Below, in pieces: positions 34,118-45,220 of a DNA stretch of 64,000 bases. Made by a program: the position numbers and the translations under genes. Every line of letters begins with the position of its first letter. Position 1 is the stretch's first letter. Source of the DNA: Neonectria sp. B-13 (Eukaryota > Ascomycota > Sordariomycetes > Hypocreales > Nectriaceae); the NCBI GenBank assembly GCA_002682825.1, contig NOKP01000028.1:62001-126000 (forward strand), in the 5' to 3' direction. The notes under the pieces were generated by a model, which searched no databases, was not told where the DNA came from, and saw only the letters and a program-made list of their open reading frames with translations.

Positions 34118-34376
34118 ATTAAAGAGTGAATAACTTGACTTCAATGCTGGTAAAAAGAATTAAAGTTCTGTATATATGACTGAAAGGATAGAGGTATTTA
34201 AAGATATGATTGTTAGCCTTGTAATATAGATAGCTAAGTCTTAATAATTATAAATTAAGGACTGGATTAAATACTATTTAATAAATAGCTTATAGCTCCC
34301 TTTTTCGCGTATTCCCATTAGTTACTGGAGAAGCTTTTCAACGTCACAGATATCATTAAGACTGGCCGCCACCATC
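34118..34376. other. AT-rich intergenic stretch
   Basis: Low-complexity AT-rich sequence between the Rcf2 stop and the isocitrate-lyase-like remnant. No gene. Confidence 0.5.
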
Positions 34377-34760
34377 ATGCCGAACATTAAAATAGATCTA
34401 GATTACGAAGAAGCAGAATTTCAAAATCAAGCTGCTGCCATTCAGAAGGAATGGCAAGATCCCAGACGTTCCCATTTGAAAAGTTCAGCTAGTATTGTGC
34501 AAATTATGTTCCTCCGAGTTGACAAAGTTAGACCATATTCAGCAAAAACCTTTGCAGCGCTCCGAAACATAGTTGCAACTAACTATGCATCTAATACTTA
34601 AGGAGGTACGACTATGAAAAGGCCGGGTTCGGTCCAGAAGAGATCCGCTCATTCGGCGATGACATGGCCAAATTGGGCATCGTCTGGCAAGTCCAGCCAA
34701 CCTGGGTGCCAGCCAGCAGGCCCATGACGTACCCACTTTCCTCACAAGACCAAGTGTAGT
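34377..34760 (+). pseudogene. Isocitrate-lyase-family remnant with internal deletion
   Basis: From ATG 34377 the frame reads EEAEFQNQAAAIQKEWQDPR then, after a 50-nt intron-like stretch, RPYSAKTFAALRN and ATNYASNT. These match the start of isocitrate/methylisocitrate lyases: a helix with W-x-DPR, then RP(F/Y)(S/T)A and YASN. The frame stops at 34601. About 20 nt later another frame gives KAGFGPEEIRSFGDDMAKLG then IVWQVQPTWVPAS, which looks like a C-terminal barrel segment. The central part, with the KKCGH-type active-site loop, is missing, so no activity is possible. The C-terminal assignment is less certain than the N-terminal one. Confidence 0.5.
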
Positions 34761-34896
34761 GTTGGTGGGTGACCACCTATTATGCGCAATAAGACCTTAC
34801 TTTTTGGCCGGCGGTTATCAACACCAAGATGACGAACTCACCCCGACTACATGAACTACCAATATCTTCTCCCAGTACCCCCATAAGTCTCTCAGG

Positions 34897-37303
34897 ATGC
34901 CGCTCGGGTATACTTGTCTCGACACGAGGAGCCCCAGGTCTTTCTTGTTCTACGTCGTCGCCAACGTAGGCCCTGGAGGAATCAGTCGCCCCCTCGCCGT
35001 GGCCTTCCGTCAAGGCAACGATGACCAAAAGTCACCTTTATCACGCGTAGTTCATGTCGTACACGACACGCTGCGCTCTATCAAAATTCTATCGGAACCC
35101 GCCAATCGCGCCGCCCTCGAGGCAGAGCGGGCGCTCGCGACAGCTTGGTATCAGCACCAGGGCACAGAACAACCCCGGAGTGAGCTGGACCAACGGAGGC
35201 GGCCGGAAGTTCCAGACTCTCCGCAACCCTCTTTCGCCATGCCCAAGGGTCGCCGGGCGGCCGAACCACGGTCGGAGCTGCCGTGGGATAACTCACTCAG
35301 AGAGTTTCCCTTTACATCAACGTGCCTTCTACTGGGCTTGTTACGCGACGATACCTTCAACAATACACGCCTGGGCGACGTCCAGCTACAGCCGCTTTCG
35401 ACTGCATTCCGGGGGGATCGTTTAGAGTATGGCATGGTGGTCCTTGACATATCGAATCTCGAAAACGTCAAGTATGGCATTGTCGCTTTTCCCGTCCGCT
35501 ACATGGCCGAGGTCCACTACCGGGGTGACATGTTCGGGTGGGATCCCATCGAGGATCCTCCGCCTAAAGAAGAGCCTGATGTTGCATCTGTCCAACATCG
35601 ACCTCGTGTGCCGTTGTCCATTCTTCGGTATTTGCGCAAGTATTTTCATTATCTGAGTATGGAGGAGAAACCCGATGTCCTCACGCTGGAGGACAAACCG
35701 CTCGTTGATGCTAGCGCCTTGGACTGTACGTTTCTGTGTTGCGTTCGGCTTCCTAGAACCGTGTTGACTTGGGCGGTAGATATTTGGCCACTGAAGCTTG
35801 AAAACCAGAGAAGAAGATCATCACAAGGTATCATTACAGGCATATCGAGCTGTATGCTGCACGTCTCTCCGAATATATCCCTGCATTTGCTGATTTCAAT
35901 AACAATAAGACTTCTGGCCTTCAAAGTCTACCGCCTGCGATGAAGAGGCATCAACAAAGCTCGAGCCCTTAAAATTGCTGCACGAACCGCAAAATGCCCA
36001 CATAGACCGGGCTATTGATAATCTCCTGATTATGACGCACAGTGACCTTCACCTCGACGCAAAGACTATCAGCAGATTTCAAATGCTAGCGGAGTTCCAG
36101 GAGCAGCTGCGCCGGCGACTTGAACAAGTTCCAGACAGCCTAGGCCGGTCAGAGGCCTCTGGACACATGCTTCGCATTGCGTACGCCGGATACTCTCATC
36201 TTAACTGGGTCGCTTTCAAGAATATTACCTACGGAGCGATCGCTGCTGCCGTTGCGTCCGACGAGCTGCACTCAGCCTCCGCGCTCAGCCTCTGCATCGA
36301 AGGGTTGAACGAGGACCTCAGTGCTCTCAAAGCCGCCGTTTCCCGATCTTCGTCGCTCAAACAGCTCTGTTTCCTGCAGAGACCAGACAGGGACAGCGAC
36401 GACGCTAGTGCTCGTTTTTATACACAGCTATTCGAACCTTCACAAGAGTCGTGGTTTCGCAACAAGACAATCTATGTGACCTGTGCCTTTTCGGCACCGT
36501 TGCGCAAAGCTACATGGCTAACGGGGGTCACTCCTCCTGTACATGGTTTCCCTGTGATGCATATATATGTGCGTCGGCAACGAGACGTTGCAGACGATCG
36601 TATATTTCAGGACAGTTGCTATTTCATGGGTGATGCCTTTCTCGATGCAGAGCGCTTCGCTGTTGGCTTTCTATCATACTTGAGTTCTGTCCAGTCCAGC
36701 AAATCCCTCTTGCGATTTGCCTGCGGGCCCTCGTCACTCAGCACTTATATGTCGAAGTCGTTGTCAACGCGGCTCGCTGTTAGTCCCATCCCCGCTGAAT
36801 ATTTTGTCAACCTTGCAATGGATGGCGGACACGCTGTAAACCGGCCAAGAGTGCGAGATCTTGGAACCGGCAGCTGGGTGGTTCTTCTAAACGTGGGAAG
36901 ATATATCAACGCCGAGCCCGACCAGTTCGAGCGTCAAAAACAACAGAGCAGTCTAGCTAAGGCCATTCTTCTACGATACTCTTTCGTCAGAATCCGCCAA
37001 ACCACCCCGGCCGATGGCATCCCGGAGGACGAGGAATCTGTGCCCGAGTCCATCGAAGTAGTGGGTGGCTTGAAAGAGTTTCTGCGTGAGACTGTGTCAA
37101 GTATTGATATCGCGCTGGTTGAGAGACTGCTCGAAGAGACGGAGAATGACCTCGGCAAACGAGGCCAGGCTTCACTTGCACCGGGCATAAAATGGATCGA
37201 CGTTATGGAGGAAGCCAGTGTCTGGGCAATGCTTAGAGACTCATGGAAAGGCTCGAGCCTTGAAACGCGCTTGTCTCAAAGCAAGGCCGCAGGAGAGCCC
37301 TGA
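34897..37303 (+). pseudogene. Large unrecognised fungal protein gene, probably broken
   Basis: Two long frames (34897-35943 and 35975-37303) appear to belong to one gene. The first contains GMVVLDISNLENVKYGIVAF, then VRYMAEVHYRGDMFGWD. Between them, in a third frame, lies convincing coding sequence, IITRYHYRHIELYAARLSEY and FADFNNNKTSGLQSLPPAMK, which must be joined by an intron near 35726-35779 and then a one-base frame change near 35968 to reach LLHEPQNAHIDRAIDNLL in the second frame. The second frame is 442 codons, soluble, leucine-rich, with MLRIAYAGYSHLNWVAFKN and VSPIPAEYFVNLAMDGGHAV; it ends at TGA 37303. No domain is recognised. Either splice sites have been misjudged or the gene is recently disrupted; the uninterrupted 1.3 kb second half argues for recent disruption. 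Confidence 0.5.
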
Positions 37304-37993
37304 TGTTTAGTAGATGTCCTGTACCACGGTCTCAAGGCGATCTTGCTCTCATGACTGAACACTACTTCGACTTCAAAGGAGGCTGGACTGGGGCCGTTCA
37401 ACCGGGTAAAGGAGTTCATTTCAATCGCTGACTTATTTAGGGCTCGACCAGGGCCTACATTGCGTCCGGGAAAGTGAATGCTTCTGCAGAAATTGTACCA
37501 GTTGACCGCCAAGAAAGGAGGTGATTGGTTTAGTAGCGTTAGAAGCATATGGCAGTTAATGAAGATGATGAATTGGAAATTCAGCCTGTAGCAGGCTAGT
37601 TTCTCGAGTTTCCTGGGGCGTAATTCTGATGCTCGCTATGTTCCTGGTCATGAAGGCATATTTACTGTTACGGTCGTCCTGGCACCCCGAAAGGAGCAAT
37701 CAAGCAGCGACTGTTTATAAACAATTAACAAAGTAAGGAAATAAATAATATACAGTGAATTCATTAAAATCATTTAGTAACTAATAGCTAAAAAGCATTT
37801 AACACTATATTATCTATTGGTATCTAGTAAGTCGTTAGTAAAACCTGTTATTATGTGTTGCTAAATAAAGTAGTAATACCTTAGAAATCTGCAGTAATAG
37901 CTGGCCCTTCTATAACATCTAATAACCTAATAGTGCCAGATGAATTAATGATACCTTGCTAATAGACAGTGATCCCAAGTTGTCTTATAATGT
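37304..37993. other. Intergenic, AT-rich in 37715-37960
   Basis: No gene is seen. The AT-rich part contains many ttaata/aataat words and stops in all frames. Confidence 0.45.
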
Positions 37994-39978
37994 TCAATTA
38001 TCCCGTGATGCCCCAGTAGCTGTAGACTCAGCATCTAGTTCCATCCTCCTACCAAGACTCCCTGGCAGCTCAAATAGCTCGGGCTGGAATGCAGGCGTGG
38101 TTGGTTCCTCATGCAGTTGATGGACTAGGTGGTCATCACCCTCAAGTTCGCCCATGAATCCGGCCAATTTCAATTCTTGGTCCATAGCGATATCGACGTG
38201 TTCAAGTCCAGATTCGGGAGAGTTGGGCGTTGTGTCCATTGTATCGCTAGCGCTAGCCGTCGCTGCTTTTCGTTGCCAGCGTAAGAAGAAGAAGCCTGCA
38301 GCCACGAAGCCCATGAGGGCCAGGCAACCGATAACAGCACCAGCAATAACACCGCCGCTGAGAGAAGAGTCTTTGGATGTAGCTGCTGTGTCTTGAATAG
38401 CCGAGGATGAGGGGGATGAAGATGAAGTAGAAGTCGAGTTTATGGATGCAATGGTCACAATGTTCTCGTCTGCTCCCTGGACCCAGGTGCATTGCGATAC
38501 GTTGAAAACTTGGCGCTCGTAATCGGCTGATAGGTAACTAGAGTGTATTGTTAGAATCTCCCTCACATGGTGAATTTCACTGAACAAATGAAGCAGATGT
38601 CTGTGCTTACGCTTCTTGAAGGAATACCCGACCTAGTGTATACTGCGTCTCATTGGCAGCACGCTTAAGTGGAAAATAGTAGCTGGTGTTCTCAACTAGC
38701 GGGTACTCTGCCTGGAGGGCGAAGGCATCGTATGGGAGAACGATGGTCACGGAATCTCCACCTTCAAGGACATCTGAGAGCTGAAAAGATACTTCTGCAT
38801 CCGTGGCGACGAGAGTACTGTGGTGTGTGTCGTTAACCAGGTATAGCCCAGTTGAATTGTCCATGGTGAGTCCAAAGGCTGACTCGAATGCGTCGCATAC
38901 ATCCGCCGGGAGCCAGAGATTGGGATCAGTTGAATCGATAAACATGTTGATCGGCGAAGATAGGAGGGTGCTTTTGTCGGATCCGCTGTACGATATCGAT
39001 TGAAGAGCAACGACAAGGTCGCGTGTGATGTCGTCGGCCATGCTAAAGCTCACCGAGTTCTCGGTAAACCGGGACGTGTCGTATCCAGAGAAAATAAGCT
39101 GACCGTACACTTGCTTAAGACCTATTTCATGACAAATACACGGTTAGAAGGCAATGATACAGAAGTTGCAAACAATTGGCACGTACGGTACTTGGCTCCT
39201 GCCGTGTAACTCCAACTGAGACTCGGGATAATGTCCTCGTCCTTCAACCTCGTTACAAACGATGGCGCTGAGTAATTGCCGAGTGTGCTGAAGTTGACCG
39301 GTTGAGGGTTTAATCCAAAGATGCCCCTAAAAACGGTTTGGTTAGCTAAAGGACATAAAAATCCGGCAGGGCTTCATACAGGTAAAATGGCGACGTCGAG
39401 GCGATGCCGGCAACGGTCTGGTTCTCAAGAATAGGTCCAGTGCTGCCGTCAACAAGACCTACACCAAGAGTTTCCAAGCCAAACTCGGCTCGTTGGTAGT
39501 AGCCTAGGTTGGCCTCGAGACCGACACCATCCCCATTGATAGCGAAGGTGCCTGCGTCTAACCAAGTTGTCGATTCATTTAGCGTGAACAGGTTGCCCCT
39601 TGATACTGCGCAGTCGGAAGGCACATCAGAAAAAACTGCCGTCGTGCAGCCATATTCTTCCAAGACAACCAAAGTTTCAGGGGATGCGGTCGAGACAAGG
39701 ACACGAACATCCTGCTTTGGAGTTCCGACTCGGAGGTTGAAGCTGCTCCATGGCCCGTCGTTGCCCTCGCTGTGCACAACGTCAGCATGTCGTCTTTGAG
39801 TGGAAATTTGGCGTCGTCATTACAAATATTCGCTCGGGGAAATCACGACTGCGGCAGGTGCATCTGTGTTTCGTCTTGACCGAGCAACGGCCCTATCGAT
39901 GCCACCATAGTCGCTGAACGCAAGACTGTTTGGGATCCAGGATATGACCGAAATCAGCAGTAATGCGGCGGAATGCAT
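37994..39978 (-). CDS. Membrane-anchored aspartic-protease-like protein lacking the N-lobe catalytic Asp motif
   Basis: Five exons from ATG 39978: signal peptide MHSAALLLISVISWIPNSLA, then after a GTAATG-CACAG intron GNDGPWSSFNLRVGTPKQDVRV, the pepsin-fold N-lobe. Where pepsins have D(T/S)GS, this protein has VLVSTAS, so the first catalytic Asp is replaced by Ser. GIFGLNPQPVNFS, GQLIFSGYD and, in the C-lobe, FIDSTDPNLWLP follow. After the fold come a Ser-rich stalk, a transmembrane helix (GGVIAGAVIGCLALMGFVAAGFFFL minus overlap), a basic stop-transfer RWQRK and an acidic cytoplasmic tail of about 90 residues. This matches a widespread fungal A1-like family with a surface or secretory location. 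Length is about 565 residues. Proteolysis is unlikely; a binding or sensor role is inference. No disruptive mutation was found. Confidence 0.78.
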
Positions 39979-41833
39979 GTTAAAGATCCCGCCCGTGGAT
40001 GGGCGTACTCACTCAACACGACACAAACATTGAAGAAGTCAGATTCCTTGAGGGTGGTCGTTCAGTACCCGAAGTTTGCCTAACCTTGAGCGCTAGACAT
40101 GCGGACCGATGCGGTGGGAGAGAGAAAGGTGTAACGTGAATGAAGTTAGTTGAAGTTCAAGCCCATGCTTGGATGAAGAGCGGGCCCCTACCGGGGGGTC
40201 TCTAGTCCCACCCCTCCCTTATTGAAGTTTTCATCAAGCGTATAAACACCTTCAGTGTTGATGAGACTGACTCTCATGCCGCTAGATAGCTCTAAGAAGG
40301 TAGGTTTCATTAGATACTTGAAGAAGCCAACCAGCTGTTTTTGATTACTTTAAGAAGACATCCCGCTTTAGTTGAGTGACTTGTATTGTTAAATGTCGAC
40401 ATCGAGGGACTGCCAGACGCATGTCTGGTTCAATGGGGGAGCTGCTGCCATGTTCGGATATACGGCGAGCTTACGCAGCACCTTGAATCCAAGACTGCCT
40501 CGAAGGATTCAGCTGGTGGAGTCGTCAATCTAAGGTGACTGGCTGATCAGCCTTATGGTAGTGGAACAATATTCGGAGGGTCTCCCAGAATGAGTCTACT
40601 CCGATGATGAGGCAGGGTTGCTCCTAGCTAACATTTGAAACCCTTGCGGGTTGTACTATCTAGTCTAAGCGCCCCACAACCCAAGTCGCCATCAAGCGCG
40701 ATCATGTTGCACTCGCTGTTGAACTTCATGAATCTGCCCTGCCGACCGTGGGCGATCGTTTCTGTCTAATGAAATGATTGTTTTTTGAGGCGAGCTCGAA
40801 TCTACGCGACATGTGCCTCCCGCATTTTTACTCCTGGCCTTTGTCTCTCTCTCATAGTTCTGTTTTGCTGCGAGGCCGTGCCATATCACATGGGCGATCC
40901 ACATTGGGCTCGACGAGTTGCTAAGGCTGGCCGCAGAGTCGAGGGCGCATCCACCCATTGCCAGAAATGGGAACCAGTGCGATGAAGCCTGCGACGCTGT
41001 GCCTTTGCCTCACGAGACCCCAGCGGATCTCAGCGGACGCAGGAGTAGAACCTCTGTGCGTGAAGGCCCCTGCTTCTAGGAGATTGCCGCACAGGTTTCC
41101 CAGATTGGAACACTTCCTTTCCTACTCCGTAAAGCAATGGTAGCTAACATGCTCCGTACTGGTCAATTTACGCCGTGGCGGTAACTACGATAGGCTAAGA
41201 TAGCCAGCACATTTGGTCCCCTTTTGTGGGAATTTATGGAGTGCAGGAGACGCTACGTAGTTGCAGCATAGCGCTCTGCCCAATTGGTGGGCTAACGAGT
41301 CTTGTTTTCCGCCCTCCTCCTCGGGTGGACTCCCATGATACGACCAGACTTCCTTTTGTTTCCCCGTTTGGGGCTGAGGCTGAAGAGGCACAGGCCTTCT
41401 GAAGATTTCCGTCGTCCAATGTTGGTCTAGGGAAACCGGTGGACAGTTAGCGCCCATTGTCCCCGACAACGCATGTGCCCTCCCTGGTCGCGCAGGTTTA
41501 TTCCACCGGATCTCATTCTACATTGGGGTCTATCAATGAAACACAGGCATCTTGTTCACACACCACGCCCGCTTGTGTAGAACAATATCCAGCAAGCTCA
41601 TTTGGTCAACAACGAAGAGGCAAGGGTTAAGTCTCGTTATCCCTACAGCCTTATCCCACTAGTAGTCGAGCCGCCGCGCAATGCGAGGAGGGTTGATACA
41701 ACGTACTAGTAACGCTGTAGCCTTAGAAATTCATCATAATCGTGCACATGCCCACACTCACTGGCCGTTTCCCTCCTCAGCATCTGTCTGCCTTGCACTT
41801 CCTGTTCTCGACTTTCGTCTTCACCTCGCAATC
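39979..41833. other. Long intergenic region, no gene supported
   Basis: Several chance frames on both strands (for example 40692-41143 and 41185-41469) show no family, no signal peptide and no splice logic. The last 150 nt are pyrimidine-rich, consistent with the promoter/leader of the next gene. Confidence 0.45.
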
Positions 41834-43956
41834 ATGTTGGCCTCTAGTTGTTGGGTGGTGGTCGGACTCCTCCTAGGCGCGAACACGGCCTATGGAAGTG
41901 GTATGTTAACTTCTTTCCCGTGCAAAGCAGATAATTCTGCCATGAATCCCGCGATGAAGACTTTCTGACCTTACGGATTAGCTATTCGCATTCCTCGTGC
42001 GGATGACACGATTACCCCGATCGCTAGTTCCACTAGCCGTTTCGATGCGACTATCACTTCAGCGCCGTATTATTCTGCCGACTCCAACGTCGTCGTCAAC
42101 AATTGCTCGTACTACAATTCAGCTGAGAGCCGCACCTTGTGGGACAAGCCTTGGTGTAGGGTGTACGTCTTTAACATGCTCAACTGGGTCTTTTCTGTCT
42201 AACTCCGTCCAGGTATGCCGGGAATGTTGAGTTGGTGTACTGGCCTACGGGCAACAACTTCTCGTACCCCTCGACGATGACTGACTCGATTGTTCCGGAT
42301 TTCACATAGTGAGTGCTCTGGCTCCAGTCTTCTGGGCCTCTTCAGCTAACCGGCAATAGCACGTCGCCATCGGTATACATGATTGTCAACACCCTGTATG
42401 GCAGCAATGCATGTGGACTGCTTGGACCAACCACCAGCAGAGAGATCTTCTCCTTCACCTATGGTCAACTTTCCACCCTGGTTCCGTATTTTGACACCAC
42501 GGCAACTTCTCGAAGGGGCACAAGAGAGCTATACTTCAGTGACTTGGAAACTAATTGCGCGGCTACGTACGACTATTCTACCCTTACCACGCAGAGGCAC
42601 CCCGTCAAAGATGACGACACCCGATGTAACCCTTCAATCGTTCTTCCTGGCATTGTCAAGCAATATGGTTATCCATACTGGCTGCACTGCAATGTCCACA
42701 ACTTCAAGTATGGAATTTTCGACCCTCCGTATGCGATCCCTACCGTCGACGGATTGATCGCTACCGCCACAGCCCCTGCCACGACTGCGGATCCCACCAA
42801 GGCGGCTGCAACTACCCAAGCTACAGCCGTCCAGGACCCCGCGGCGACCACCGCTGTTACGAAGGCGGCCACCGCGACGGATGCTTCAGACGACAGTGAT
42901 GACGACTCTTCTGATGATTCAAACGACTCTACGAAGGCGGCCACCGCGACTGATGTTTCAGACGACAGCGATGACGACTCTTCTGATGATTCAAACGACG
43001 ATCCTAGCGATTCAAACGACGATCCTAGCGACTCAAACAACGACTCTGGGAACTCGGATGATAACTCCTCCAGGAACTCGGATGACTCGAGCGCTTCGCA
43101 ATCCTCAGCTGCAGGCCCCACCAATGCCGACCCCGACGCAGCTGCATCTACCGTGGCCGAGCAAGTCGTCAGCCTGGGAACGGGCGGTGTCGTGGTCGTC
43201 AACGACGGTAGCACCTCCACGGTGTCTGTATCGCGCGACCCTACCGCTTCTGTTGTTACGTTTAGCGGAACAACGCTTACTCTGGGTGGTGCGGCTGCGA
43301 CCATCACCAACGTTGTCGCACTGGCCGATGACCCCAGCGCGGTTGCGTCGACTGTGGCCCAGCAAGTCGTCAGCCTAGGAACGGACGGTGTCGTGATCGT
43401 CAACGACGGTACGACTACGACCTCCAAAGTGTCGGGATCTGGCGACTCTGTTGCTTCTGTTGTCACGTACAGCGGAACAACTCTGACGCTAGGCGGCTCA
43501 GCTGCGACCTTGACCAACGTGGTCGTCGCAGCCTCTGGCGCAGACAACTCTGACTCCACCGGGTCTGTCGCTGGAGACTCCGATGCGGTTGTGGCTACTG
43601 TGGCCCAGGAAGTCGTGAGCTTGGGAACAGACGGTGTCGTTGTCATCGACTATGGCAGCAGCACCACTCGCACCTACACCGTTGCAGGTAGTGGTGCCAC
43701 GGTGTCGGGATCGATTGGTTCGGTTACTTCGGTTATTGTGTACCATGAAACAACTCTGACGCTGGGCGGCTCGGCTGCGACCTTGACAAACGCTGCCGTC
43801 ACAATTCCTGGCGCAGACAACTCCGGCTCGGCCGACTCTGCATCCTCTACCCCTGAATCAACTCCCGTCCAGGTGGGAACCTCTCCTGCCAGCAGAGTAA
43901 CGAGCGGAGTTGTTGGTCTAATACTAAGCGTGCTGGCTTCTGCGTGGTTACTGTAA
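41834..43956 (+). CDS. GPI-anchored-like surface protein with Asp/Ser-rich spacer and three degenerate repeats
   Basis: Start ATG 41834 opens a signal peptide, MLASSCWVVVGLLLGANTAYG, ending at a GTATGT intron. Short exons then give YYSADSNVVVNNCSYYNSAE, AGNVELVYWPTGNNFSYPS (joined through a GTGTAG donor) and, after a GTGAGT intron near 42309, the long last exon. The N-terminal domain (about residues 20-250) has conserved Cys and aromatic residues and looks like a fungal cell-wall ectodomain. Next is a linker of (D/S/N)-rich repeats with TKAATATD spacers, then three 65-80-residue repeats starting VA-TVA-(E/Q)VVSLGTDGVVV and ending TLTLGGSAATLTN. The C-terminus, GVVGLILSVLASAWLL, is GPI-like. 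It probably projects an ectodomain from the wall. Function unknown; the frame is intact. Confidence 0.72.
42889..43080 (+). repeat. Asp/Ser/Asn-coding imperfect tandem repeats
   Basis: A block encoding TKAATATD plus DDSDDDSSDDSND appears twice (42865-42935 and 42933-43010), followed by a 15-18 nt repeat encoding DDPSDSN. Prone to length variation. It lies inside the surface-protein gene. Confidence 0.7.
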
Positions 43957-44338
43957 TGGATGTCGGGGGGGTAATATTGTATAATAAATACCAGATTAGA
44001 AGTAGTTTCAACATCACTAGAATGTCAATGACATATTGCCAAAGCTCTCCAAGCAGTAATCAACCATTATCAATCAGGTGATAACATTGTAGTGAATAAG
44101 AGGATTAGGGGATCGCCTAATTCGGCCATGGTATCTTTTGGATCTTGGGTTGGACAGTATCGAGTTACTTCTTCTCAAGAATCGCCACACATACTCTAAA
44201 CGACCTAGAACTCCATGTGACTTCCACTTATCTCAGTTGAGGGCAGTATTTTGTACTCCAGACTCTGAGTGATGTTACATGGGAATACTTCCTAGCCAGG
44301 ATCCCCGCTTGTCTTATAACCCAAATGTAGCTCGCGCT
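43957..44338. other. Convergent intergenic spacer
   Basis: Shared 3' region of the surface protein and the reductase. No gene or structure was seen. Confidence 0.45.
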
Positions 44339-45220
44339 CTATGAATTCCCAGATACGCTACTTACATTACGCTTAACAACGTCTAAGGCACCAAGTTTCC
44401 ACAAGTTGGACTCCAGGAATTGAGATGGCAAGAATTTCAGACTAAACCACACAAGAAACGCATTCCCGCCTTTCCATATCTGCGGAGGTGGTGACCTTGC
44501 GAGCAGTTTGGCAACTACTTGCCGCGCCCATTCGTCCCTCTCGAGCATACTGCTCTCCATCTGCGTTCCTGCTAAGACCTTTTCGACATCTTCCTTTGCA
44601 ATATTGTACAGGCTGTCTTTGGGCAGTGTTGGACCTGCCCCGCCCTGCTGGTTGCCAAAAAATCGACTCTTTACTGCGCCAGTCTTAAGATCGATAACTT
44701 TGATGCCGAACGGCGCGAGCTCCAGGCGCATGTTGTCGGTCAGCATTGCCGCTGCAGCCTTGCTTGCATTGTAGATACCCGCCATTGGAGTGGGCACTAC
44801 CGATGAAATAGACGTGTTGGTAGCAATGATGCCGCCAAAGCTGGATTTCAAAAGGAGTGGCAAAAGTGCCTGCGTAACGGCAAGCACAGACCAGACATTG
44901 AGGTCGAATAGTTGTCGTGAAGTATCCAGATTGGCATCCATCAGTGGCATCGAATAGCCTCCTCCAGAGTTGTTGATGAGGATGTCGAGGCTACCACCTG
45001 TCTTCTCCGCCACAGCCGCGACGCAGCTAGAAATAGAATCGAGGGAGAGAACGTCGAGTGTGAGTATATCAATACCCAAATCCCTCAAGTGGGCTATCTT
45101 GTCCGGGGTTCGTGCTGTTGCGATGACCCGCTGCCCATTGTGGTGGAGCGCAAGGGCGAGGGCATCGCCCAAACCGCCTTCTGAGCATCCGGTAATCAAG
45201 ACGGTGCGTGGACTGGTCAT
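44339..45220 (-). CDS. AYR1-like short-chain dehydrogenase (1-acyl-DHAP reductase family)
   Basis: A 293-residue intron-less protein from ATG 45220. VLITGCSEGGLGDALALALH is the glycine-rich cofactor loop of the AYR1 subfamily (TGxSxGGxG). VIATARTPDKI suggests NADPH, LDVLSLDSI, DILINNSGGGY, then the Ser of TSISSVVPTPMAGIYNASKAA with the catalytic YxxxK follow. The C-terminal extension, WKGGNAFLVWFSLKFLPSQFLE, has the hydrophobic character of membrane association seen in this subfamily. Members reduce 1-acyl-dihydroxyacetone phosphate in phosphatidic acid synthesis at the ER/lipid droplet, but many fungal paralogs have unknown substrates. The gene appears intact. A cluster role cannot be inferred, since neighbours are a surface protein and non-coding sequence. 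Confidence 0.85.
   Translation of the reverse strand: MTSPRTVLITGCSEGGLGDALALALHHNGQRVIATARTPDKIAHLRDLGIDILTLDVLSLDSISSCVAAVAEKTGGSLDILINNSGGGYSMPLMDANLDTSRQLFDLNVWSVLAVTQALLPLLLKSSFGGIIATNTSISSVVPTPMAGIYNASKAAAAMLTDNMRLELAPFGIKVIDLKTGAVKSRFFGNQQGGAGPTLPKDSLYNIAKEDVEKVLAGTQMESSMLERDEWARQVVAKLLARSPPPQIWKGGNAFLVWFSLKFLPSQFLESNLWKLGALDVVKRNVSSVSGNS

Noticed and set aside
42669..43646. 325-codon minus-strand open frame
   Set aside because: It is antisense to the repeat-rich surface gene, whose sense strand has a signal peptide, introns and a GPI-like end; the antisense frame results from the Asp/Ser/Thr repeat composition.
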